A stretch of 64,000 nt of DNA. Origin: Coriaria nepalensis. Its lineage: Eukaryota; Streptophyta; Magnoliopsida; Cucurbitales; Coriariaceae. A model generated the notes under the pieces. That model saw nothing but the letters and a program-made list of their open reading frames with translations, was not told the DNA's origin and did not search any database. Shown here piece by piece: positions 50,101 to 60,727 of this stretch (positions are counted from its first letter, which is position 1; the number at the start of each line of letters is the position of its first letter). The DNA lies in the NCBI GenBank assembly GCA_027186245.1, contig CP114482.1, positions 28,415,209 through 28,479,208 of the forward strand. The letters run 5' to 3'. Both the position numbers and the translations under genes were made by a program.

Positions 50101-53100
50101 GGAATTGATTTTGGAATGATTTATTGACTAAAAGTGACTCAATGACATGATTTTAAGGCTATACAAATGCCTAGTTGCCTTCAAAAGATCCATTGCAAAT
50201 TATGTACAAAAGCTGTGGTTCAGGTGCGAAAAAAGATTTCGTTTAAATTTCTTTGAAATGATTTAATTACTAGAAGAGACTCAATGACATGATTTCAAGC
50301 CTAAACAATGGATAATTTGCTTCAATAGATCAATTGCAAGTTATGCACAAAAGTCTCGTTTAAAGAGTGGAAATAGAATTTCTTCGTACTGCTTTCAAAT
50401 GATTTGATGACTAGAAAAGACTCAATGACATGATTTTAAGGCTGAAAAGATGCATAGTTTCCTTCAATTCTTGAATTGGAAGTTCTGAACGAAAGTCATG
50501 TTTGAAGTGCGAAAAAATAGAATTCTTTCGAATTACTTTCAATTGATTTAATGACTAGAGAAGACTCAATGACATGATTTTAAGGCTAAACAAACGCATA
50601 ATTGTCTTCAATAGATCAATTGCATGTTTTGCACAAAAGTCGTGTTTGAAATGCGAAAATAGAATTCGTTGGAATTGATTTTGGAATGATTTATTGACTA
50701 AAAGTGACTCAATGACATGATTTTAAGGCTATAAAAATGCCTAGTTGCCTTCAAAAGATCCATTGCAAATTATGCACGAAAGTCGTGGTTCAAGTGCAAA
50801 AATAAATTTCGTTCCATTTGCTTCGAAATGATTTAATTACTAGAAGAGACTCAATGACATGATTTGAAGGCTAAACAATGGATAATCTGCTTGAATAGAT
50901 CAATTGCAAGTTATGCACTAAAGTCTCGTTTAAAGAGTGGAAATAGAATTTGTTCGTACTGCTTTCAAATGATTTGATGACTAGAAAAGACTCAATGTCA
51001 TGATTTTAAGGCTAAAACGATGCATAGTTGCCTTCAATTGTTGAATTGGAAGTTCTGAATGAAAGTCGTGTTTGAAGTGCGAAAAAATAGAATTCTTTCG
51101 AATTACTTTCAATTGATTTAATGACTAGAGAAGACTCAATGACATGATTTTAAGGCTAAACAAACGCATAATTGTCTTCCATAGATCAATCGCATGTTTT
51201 GCACAAAAGTCGTGTTTGAAATGCGAAAATAGAATTCGTTGGAATTGATTTTGGAATGATTTATTGACTAAAAGTGACTCAATGACATGATTTTAAGGCT
51301 ATAAAAATGCCTAGTTGCCTTCAAAAGATCTATTGCAAATTATGCACGAAAGTCGTGGTTCAAGTGCAAAAATAAATTTCGTTCCATTTGCTTCGAAATG
51401 ATTTAATTACTAGAATAGACTCAATGACATGATTTGAAGGCTAAACAATGGATAATCTGCTTGAATAGATCAATTGCAAGTTATGTACAAAAGTCTTGTT
51501 TAAAGAGTGGAAATAGAATTTGTTCGTAATGCTTTCAAATGGTTTGATGACTAGAAAAGACTCAATGACATGATTTTAAGGCTAAAAAGATCCATAGTTG
51601 CCTTCAATGGTTGAATTGGAAGTTCTGAATGAAAGTCGTGTTTGAAGTGCGAAAAAATAGAATTCTTTCGAATTACTTTCAATTGATTTAATGACTAGAG
51701 AAGACTCAATGACATGATTTTAAGGCTAAACAAACGCATAATTGTCTTCAATAGATCAATTGCATGTTTTGCACAAAAGTCGTGTTTGAAATGCGAAAAT
51801 AGAATTCGTTGGAATTGATTTTGGAATGATTTATTGACTAAAAGTGACTCAATGACATGATTTTAAGGCTATAAAAATGCCTAGTTGCCTTCAAAAGATC
51901 CATTGCAAATTATGCACGAAAGTCGTGGTTCAAGTGCAAAAATAAATTTCGTTCCATTTGCTTCGAAATGATTTAATTACTAGAAGAGACTCAATGACAT
52001 GATTTGAAGGCTAAACAATGGATAATCTGCTTGAATAGATCAATTGCAAGTTATGTACAAAAGTCTTGTTTAAAGAGTGGAAATAGAATTTGTTCGTAAT
52101 GCTTTCAAATGGTTTGATGACTAGAAAAGACTCAATGACATGATTTTAAGGCTAAAAAGATCCATAGTTGCCTTCAATGGTTGAATTGGAAGTTCTGAAT
52201 GAAAGTCGTGTTTGAAGTGCGAAAAAATAGAATTCTTTCGAATTACTTTCAATTGATTTAATGACTAGAGAAGACTCAATGACATGATTTTAAGGCTAAA
52301 CAAACGCATAAATATCTTCAATAGATCAATTGCATGTTTTGCACAAAAGTCGTGTTTGAAATGCGAAAATAGAATTCGTTGGAATTGATTTTGGAATGAT
52401 TTATTGACTAAAAGTGACTCAATGACATGATTTTAAGGCTATGAAAATGCCTAGTTGCCTTCAAAAGATCCATTGCAAATTATGCACGAAAGTTGTGGTT
52501 CAAGTGCAAAAATAAATTTCGTTCCATTTGCTTTGAAGTGATTTAATTACTAGAAGAGACTCAATGACATGATTTCAAGGCTAAACAATGGATAATTTGC
52601 TTGAATAGATCAATTGCAAGTTATGCACAAAAGTCTCGTTTAAAGAGTGGAAATAGAATTTGTTCGCAATGCTTTCAAATGATTTGATGACTAGGAAAGG
52701 CTCAATGACATGATTTTAATGCTACAAAGATGCATAGTTGCCTTCAATGGTTGAATTGGAAGTTCTGAATGAAAGTCGTGTTTGAAGTGCGAAAAAATAG
52801 AATTCTTTCGAATTACTTTCAATTGATTTAATGACTAGAGAAGAGTCAATGACATGATTTTAAGGCTAAACAAACGCATAATTGTCTTCAATAGATCAAT
52901 TGCATGTTTTGCACAAAAGTCGTGTTTGAAATGCGGAAATAGAATTCGTTGGAATTGATTTTGGAATGATTTATTGACTAAAAGTGACTCAATGACATGA
53001 TTTTAAGGCTATAAAAATGCCTAGTTGCCTTCAAAAGATCCATTGCAAATTATGCACGAAAGTCGTGGTTTAAGTGCAAAAATAAATTTCGTTCCATTTG

Positions 53101-53618
53101 CTTCGAAATGATTTAATTACTAGAAGAGACTCAATGACATGATTTGAAGGCTAAACAATGGATAATCCGCTTGAATAGATCAATTGCAAGTTATGCACAA
53201 AAGTCTCGTTTAAAGAGTGGAAATAGAATTTGTTCGTACTGCTTTCAAATGGTTTGATGACTAGAAAAGACTCAATGACATGATTTTAAGGCTAAAACGA
53301 TTCATAGTTGCTTTCAATTGTTGAATTGGAAGTTCTGAATGAAAGTCGTGTTTCAAGTGCGAAAAAATAGAATTCTTTCGAATTACTTTCAATTGATTTA
53401 ATGACTAGAGAAGACTCAATGACATGATTTTAAGGCTAAACAAACACATAATTGCCTTCAATAGATCAATTACATGTTTTGCACAAAAGTCGTGGTTGAA
53501 ATGCGAAAATAGAATTCGTTTGAATTGATTTCGAATGATTAAATGACTAAAAGTGACTCAATGACATGATTTTAAGGCTATACAAATGGCTAGTTGCCTT
53601 CAAAAGATCCATTGCAAA
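44174..53618. repeat. Domain of mainly 570-bp HOR units
   Basis: A monomers start at 45073, 45643, 46213, 46783, 47352, 47921, 48491, 49060, 49630, 50200, 50770, 51340, 51910, 52480, 53050 and 53619. The 570-bp steps mostly coincide with D monomers reading GGAATTGATTTTGGAATG; the 45,073 step has an extra T in GGCTTAAAAAG instead. The usual A subtype here is GCAAAAATAAATTTCG with TTCCATTTGCTTCG, and C has TTTCAATTGATTTAATGAC. The units at 51,340-51,909 and 51,910-52,479 share TTATGTACAAAAGTCTTG and AAAAGATCCATAG, marking a one-unit duplication at 570 bp. Confidence 0.85.
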
Positions 53619-54456
53619 TTATGCACGAAAGTATTGGTTCAAGTGCAAACATAAATTTTGTTCCATTTGCTTTGAAATGATTTAATTACTAGAAGAGACT
53701 CAATGACATGATTTGAAGGCTAAACAATGGATAATTTGCTTGAATAGATCAATTCCAAGTTATGCACAAAAGTCTCGTTTAAAGAGTGGAAATAGAATTT
53801 GTTCGTAATGCTTTCAAATGATTTGATGACTAGAAAAGACTCAATGACAGGATTTTAAGGCTAAAAAGATGCATAGTTGCCTTCAATTGTTGAATTAGAA
53901 GTTCTGAACGAAAGTCGTGTTTGAAGTGCGAAAAAATAGAATTCTTTCGAATTACTTTTAATTGATTTAATGACTAGAGAAGACTCAATGACATGATTTT
54001 AAGGCTAAACAAACGCATAATTGCCTTCAATAGATCAATTGCATGTTTTGCACAAAAGTCGTGTTTGAAATGCAAAAATAGAATTCGTTTGAATTGATTT
54101 CGAATGATTTACTGACTAAGAGTCACTCCATGACATGATTTTAAGGCTATACAAATGCCTAGTTGCCTTAAAAAGATCCATTGAAAATTATGCACGAAAA
54201 TCTTCGTTCAAGTGCCAAAAAAGATTACATTTGAATTTCTTTGAAATGATTTAATTACTAAAAGAGACTCAATGACATGATTTCAAGGATAAACAAAGGA
54301 TAATTTGCTTGAATAGATTAATTGCAAGTTATGCACAAAAGTCTCGTTTAAAGAGCAAAAATAGAATTTGTGCGTAATGCTTTCAAATGATTTGATGACC
54401 AGAAAAGACTTAATGACATGATTTTAAGGCTAAAAAGATGCATAGTTGCCTTCAAT
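53619..54456. repeat. Transition units before the 2.2-kb duplication
   Basis: About one and a half HOR units lie here. They mix variants of the 570-bp domain on the left (GAGTGGAAATAG in B) with 569-bp D monomers reading GATTTCGAATG. Local changes include AGAGTCACTCCATGAC near 54,120, TTGAAAATTATGCACG near 54,181 and GACCAGAAAAGACTTAATG near 54,397. Nothing other than satellite is seen. Confidence 0.7.
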
Positions 54457-56679
54457 GGTTGAATTGGAAGTTCTGAACGAAAGTCGTGTTTGAAGTGCGA
54501 AAAAATAGAATTCTTTCGAATTACTTTTAATTGATTTAATGACTAGAGAAGACTCGATGACATGAGTTTAAGGCTAAACAAACGCATAATTGCCTTCAAT
54601 AGATCAACTGCATGTTTTGCACTAAAGTCGTGTTTGAAATGCAAAAATAGAATTCGTTTGAATTGATTTCGAATGATTTACTGACTAAAAGTGACTCAAT
54701 GACATGATTTTAAGGCTATACAAATGCCTAGTTGCCTTCAAAATATCCATTGCAAATTATGCACAAAAGTGTTGGTTCAGGTGCGAAAAAAGATTACGTT
54801 TGAATTTCTTTGAAATGATTTAATTACTAGAAGAGACTCGATCACATAATTTCAAGGCTAAACAATGGATAATTTGCTTTAATAGATCAATTGCGAGTTA
54901 TGCACAAAAGTCTCATTTAAAGAGCGAAAATAGAATTTGTTCGTAATGCTTTCAAATGATTTGATGACTAGAAAAGACACAATGACATGATTTTAAGGCT
55001 AAAAAGATGCATAGTTGCCTTCAATTGTTGAATTGGAAATTCTGAACGAAAGTCGTCTTTGAAGTGCGAAAAAATAGAATTCTTTCGAATTACTTTTAAT
55101 TGATTTAATGACTAGAGAAGACTCAATGACATGATTTTAAGGCTAAACAAACGCATAATTGCCTTCAATAGATCAATTGCATGTTTTGCACAAAAGTCGT
55201 GTTTCAAATGCGAAAATAGAATTCGTTTGAATTGATTTTGAATGATTAAATAACTAAAAGTGACTCAATGACATGATTTTAAGGCTATACAAATGGCTAG
55301 TTGCCTTCAAAAGATCCATTGCAAATTATGCACGAAAGTATTGGTTCAAGTGCAAACATAAATTTTGTTCCATTTTCTTTGAAATGATTGAATTACTAGA
55401 AGAGACTCAATGACATGATTTCAAGGCTAAACAATGGATAATTTGCTTGAATAGATCAATTGCAAGTTATGCACAAAAGTCTCGTTTAAAGAGTGGAAAT
55501 AGAATTTGTTCGTAATGCTTTGAAATGATTTGATGACTAGAAAAGACTCAATGACATGATTTTAAGGCTAAAAAGATGCATAGTTGCCTTCAATGGTTGA
55601 ATTAGAAGTTCTGAACGAAAGTCGTGTTTGAAGTGCGAAAAAATAGAATTCTTTCGAATTACTTTTAATTGATTTAATGACTAAAGAAGACTCAATGACA
55701 TGATTTTAAGGCTAAACAAACGCATAATTGCCTTCAATAGATCAATTGGATGTTTTGAACAAAAGTCGTGTTTGAAATACAAAAATAGAATTCGTTTGAA
55801 TTGATTTCGAATGATTTACTGAATAAAAGTGACTTAATGACATGATTCTAAGGCTATACAAATGCCTAGTTGCCTTCAAAAGATCCATTGCAAATTATGC
55901 ACAAAAGTCGTGGTTCAGGTGCGAAAAAAGATTTCGTTTGAATTTCTTTGGAATGATTTAATTACTAGAAGAGACTCGATCACATGATTTCAAGGCTAAA
56001 CAATGGATAATTTGCTTGAATAGATCAATTGCAAGTTATGCACAAAAGTCTCGTTTAAAGAGTGGAAATAGAATTTGTTCATAATGCTTTCAAATGATTT
56101 GATGACTAGAAAATACTCAATGACATGATTTTAAAGCTAAAAAGATGCATAGTTGCCTTCAATTGTTGAATTGGAAGTTCTGAATGAAAGTCGTCTTTGA
56201 AGAGCAAAAAAATAGAATTCTTTCGAATTACTTTTAATTGATTTAATGACTAGAGAAGACTCAATGACACGATTTTGAGGCTAAACAAACGCATAATTAC
56301 ATTCAATAGATCAATTGCATGTCTTGCACAAAAGTCGTGTTTGAAATGCGAAAATAGAATTCGTTTGAATTGATTTCGAATGATTTACTGACTAAAAGTG
56401 ACTTAATGACATGATTTTAAGGCTATACAAATGCCTAGTTGCCTTCAAAAGATCCATTGCAAATTATGCACGAAAGTATTCGTTCAAGTGCAAAAATAAA
56501 TTTTGTTCCATTTGCTTTGAAATGATTTAATTACTAGAAGAGACTCAATGACATGATTTCAAGGCTAAACAATGGATAATTTGCTTTAATAGATCAATTG
56601 CGAGTTATGCACAAAAGTCTCGTTTAAAGAGCGAAAATAGAATTTGTTCGTAATGCTTTCAAATGATTTGATGACTAGA
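54457..56679. repeat. ~2.2-kb duplicated block, copy 1
   Basis: This block matches about 57,302-59,524 at an offset of 2,845 bp (exactly 5 HORs). Shared rare variants are GACTCGATGACATGAGTTTA (54,548 / 57,393), TTCAAATGCGAAAATAG (55,203 / 58,048), GATTGAATTACTAG (55,387 / 58,232), ACTAAAGAAGAC (55,681 / 58,526), AATTGGATGTTTTGAAC (55,745 / 58,590) and TTCATAATGC (56,079 / 58,924). Only two substitutions were noticed, near 56,480 and 56,632, so the copies are almost identical. Confidence 0.87.
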
Positions 56680-57301
56680 AAAGACTCAATGACATGATTT
56701 TAAGGCTAAAAAGATGCATAGTTGCCTTCAATTGTTGAATTGGAAGTTCTGAACGAAAGTCGTCTTTGAAGGGCGAAAAAATAGAATTCTTTCGAATTAC
56801 TTTTAATTGATTTAATGACTAGAGCAGACTCAATGACATGATTTTAAGGCTAAACAAACGCATAATTGCCTTCAATAGATCAATTGCATGTTTTGCACAA
56901 AAGTCGTGTTTGAAATGCGAAAATAGAATTCGTTTGAATTGATTTCGAATGATTAAATGACTAAAAGTGACTCAATGACATGATTTTAAGGCTATGCAAA
57001 TGCCTAGTTGCCTTCAAAAGATCCATTGCAAATTATGCACGAAAGTATTGGTTCAAGTGCGAAAAAAGATTTCGTTCGAATTTCTTTGAAATGATTTAAT
57101 TACTAAAAGAGACTCAATGACATGATTTCAAGGCTAAACGAAAGATAATTTGCTTAAATAGATCAACTGCGAGTTATGCACAAAAGTCTCGTTTATAGAG
57201 CGAAAATAGAATTTGTTCGTAATGCTTTCAAATGATTTGATGACTAGAAGAGACTCAATGACATGATTTTAAGGCTAAAAAGATGCATAGTTGCCTTCAA
57301 T

Positions 57302-59524
57302 TGTTGAATTGGAAGTTCTGAACGAAAGTCGTGTTTGAAGTGCGAAAAAATAGAATTCTTTCGAATTACTTTTAATTGATTTAATGACTAGAGAAGACTC
57401 GATGACATGAGTTTAAGGCTAAACAAACGCATAATTGCCTTCAATAGATCAACTGCATGTTTTGCACTAAAGTCGTGTTTGAAATGCAAAAATAGAATTC
57501 GTTTGAATTGATTTCGAATGATTTACTGACTAAAAGTGACTCAATGACATGATTTTAAGGCTATACAAATGCCTAGTTGCCTTCAAAATATCCATTGCAA
57601 ATTATGCACAAAAGTGTTGGTTCAGGTGCGAAAAAAGATTACGTTTGAATTTCTTTGAAATGATTTAATTACTAGAAGAGACTCGATCACATAATTTCAA
57701 GGCTAAACAATGGATAATTTGCTTTAATAGATCAATTGCGAGTTATGCACAAAAGTCTCATTTAAAGAGCGAAAATAGAATTTGTTCGTAATGCTTTCAA
57801 ATGATTTGATGACTAGAAAAGACACAATGACATGATTTTAAGGCTAAAAAGATGCATAGTTGCCTTCAATTGTTGAATTGGAAATTCTGAACGAAAGTCG
57901 TCTTTGAAGTGCGAAAAAATAGAATTCTTTCGAATTACTTTTAATTGATTTAATGACTAGAGAAGACTCAATGACATGATTTTAAGGCTAAACAAACGCA
58001 TAATTGCCTTCAATAGATCAATTGCATGTTTTGCACAAAAGTCGTGTTTCAAATGCGAAAATAGAATTCGTTTGAATTGATTTTGAATGATTAAATAACT
58101 AAAAGTGACTCAATGACATGATTTTAAGGCTATACAAATGGCTAGTTGCCTTCAAAAGATCCATTGCAAATTATGCACGAAAGTATTGGTTCAAGTGCAA
58201 ACATAAATTTTGTTCCATTTTCTTTGAAATGATTGAATTACTAGAAGAGACTCAATGACATGATTTCAAGGCTAAACAATGGATAATTTGCTTGAATAGA
58301 TCAATTGCAAGTTATGCACAAAAGTCTCGTTTAAAGAGTGGAAATAGAATTTGTTCGTAATGCTTTGAAATGATTTGATGACTAGAAAAGACTCAATGAC
58401 ATGATTTTAAGGCTAAAAAGATGCATAGTTGCCTTCAATGGTTGAATTAGAAGTTCTGAACGAAAGTCGTGTTTGAAGTGCGAAAAAATAGAATTCTTTC
58501 GAATTACTTTTAATTGATTTAATGACTAAAGAAGACTCAATGACATGATTTTAAGGCTAAACAAACGCATAATTGCCTTCAATAGATCAATTGGATGTTT
58601 TGAACAAAAGTCGTGTTTGAAATACAAAAATAGAATTCGTTTGAATTGATTTCGAATGATTTACTGAATAAAAGTGACTTAATGACATGATTCTAAGGCT
58701 ATACAAATGCCTAGTTGCCTTCAAAAGATCCATTGCAAATTATGCACAAAAGTCGTGGTTCAGGTGCGAAAAAAGATTTCGTTTGAATTTCTTTGGAATG
58801 ATTTAATTACTAGAAGAGACTCGATCACATGATTTCAAGGCTAAACAATGGATAATTTGCTTGAATAGATCAATTGCAAGTTATGCACAAAAGTCTCGTT
58901 TAAAGAGTGGAAATAGAATTTGTTCATAATGCTTTCAAATGATTTGATGACTAGAAAATACTCAATGACATGATTTTAAAGCTAAAAAGATGCATAGTTG
59001 CCTTCAATTGTTGAATTGGAAGTTCTGAATGAAAGTCGTCTTTGAAGAGCAAAAAAATAGAATTCTTTCGAATTACTTTTAATTGATTTAATGACTAGAG
59101 AAGACTCAATGACACGATTTTGAGGCTAAACAAACGCATAATTACATTCAATAGATCAATTGCATGTCTTGCACAAAAGTCGTGTTTGAAATGCGAAAAT
59201 AGAATTCGTTTGAATTGATTTCGAATGATTTACTGACTAAAAGTGACTTAATGACATGATTTTAAGGCTATACAAATGCCTAGTTGCCTTCAAAAGATCC
59301 ATTGCAAATTATGCACGAAAGTATTGGTTCAAGTGCAAAAATAAATTTTGTTCCATTTGCTTTGAAATGATTTAATTACTAGAAGAGACTCAATGACATG
59401 ATTTCAAGGCTAAACAATGGATAATTTGCTTTAATAGATCAATTGCGAGTTATGCACAAAAGTCTCGTTTAAAGAGCAAAAATAGAATTTGTTCGTAATG
59501 CTTTCAAATGATTTGATGACTAGA
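57302..59524. repeat. ~2.2-kb duplicated block, copy 2
   Basis: This is the partner of about 54,457-56,679, offset 2,845 bp. Matching ends at 59,525, exactly where this copy enters a B/C hybrid monomer (TGATTTGATGACTAGAGAAG) while the other continues as ordinary B (GACTAGAAAAGAC). The duplication boundary and the hybrid junction therefore coincide. One recombination event may have made both. Confidence 0.87.
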
Positions 59525-59733
59525 GAAGACTCAATGACACGATTTTAAGGCTAAACAAACCCATAATTACCTTCAATAGATCAATTGCATTTCTTGCACA
59601 AAAGTCGTGTTTGAAATGCAAAAATAGAATTCGTTTGAATTGATTTCGAATGATTTACCGACTAAAAGTGGCTCAATTACATGATTCTAAGGCTATACAA
59701 ATGCCTAGTTGCCTTCAAAAGATCCATTGCAAA
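59309..59733. repeat. Three-monomer HOR (A, B/C hybrid, D), 425 bp, first
   Basis: A lies at 59309-59449 and a hybrid monomer of 142 bp at 59450-59591. The hybrid starts as B (GTCTCGTTTAAAGAGC and TTCGTAATGC) and ends as C (GAGAAGACTCAATGACACG). D lies at 59592-59733. The unit is 144 bp shorter than normal, the length of one C monomer. The switch falls at GATTTGATGACTAGA, a sequence present in both B and C apart from one base. Confidence 0.9.
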
Positions 59734-60302
59734 TTATGCACAAAAGTCGTGGTTCAGGTGCGAAAAAAGATTTCGTTTGAATTTCTTTGGAATGATTTAA
59801 TTACTAGAAGAGACTCGATCACATGATTTCAAGGCTAAACAATGGATAATTTGCTTTGATAGATCAATTGCAAGTTATGCACAAAAGTCTCGTTTAAAGA
59901 GTGGAAATAAAATTTGTTTCTAATGCTTTCAAATGATTTGATGACAAGAAAATACTCAATGACATGATTTTAAAGCTAAAAGGATGCATAGTTGCCTTTA
60001 ATTGTTGAATTGGAAGTTCTTAATGAAAGTCGTGTTTGAAGCGCAAAAAAATAAAATTCTTTCGAATTACTTTTAATTGATTTAATGACTAGAGAAGACT
60101 CTATGACACGATTTTAAGGCTAAACAAACGCATAATTACCTTCAATAGATCAATTGCATGTCTTGCACAAAAGTCGTGTTTGAAATGCGAAAATAGAATT
60201 CGTTTGAATTGATTTCGAATGATTTACTAACTAAAAGTGACTCAATGACATGATTCTAAGGCTATACAAATGCCTAGTTGCCTTCAAAAGATCCATTGCA
60301 AA

Positions 60303-60727
60303 TTATGCACGAAAGTATTGGTTCAAGTGCAAAAATAAATTTTGTTCCATTTGCTTTGAAATGATTTAATTACTAGAAGAGACTCAATGACATGATTTCA
60401 AGGCTAAACAATGGATAATTTGCTTTAATAGATCAATTGCGAGTTATGCACAAAAGTCTCGTTTAAAGAGCGAAAATAGAATTTGTTCGTAATGCTTTCA
60501 AATGATTTAATGACTAGAGAAGACTCCATGACACGATTTTAAGGCTAAACAAACGCATAATTACCTTCAATAGATCAATTGCATGTCTTGCACAAAAGTC
60601 GTGTTTGAAATGCGAAAATAGAATTCATTTGAATTGATTTCGAATGATTTACTGACTCAAAGTGACTCAATGACATGATTTTAAGGCTATACAAATGCCT
60701 AGTTGCCTTCAAAAGATCCATTGCAAA
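60303..60727. repeat. Three-monomer HOR (A, B/C hybrid, D), 425 bp, second
   Basis: The layout is the same as in the unit 994 bp upstream: A at 60303, hybrid at 60444-60585, D at 60586-60727. A normal 569-bp unit (59734-60302) lies between them. The A monomers of the two trimers carry the same subtype (TAAATTTTGTTCCATTTG). The hybrid junction differs: this one already reads GATTTAATGACTAGAG (C-like) and ACTCCATGACACG. The two trimers may share an ancestor with later conversion, or may have arisen separately. Confidence 0.9.
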
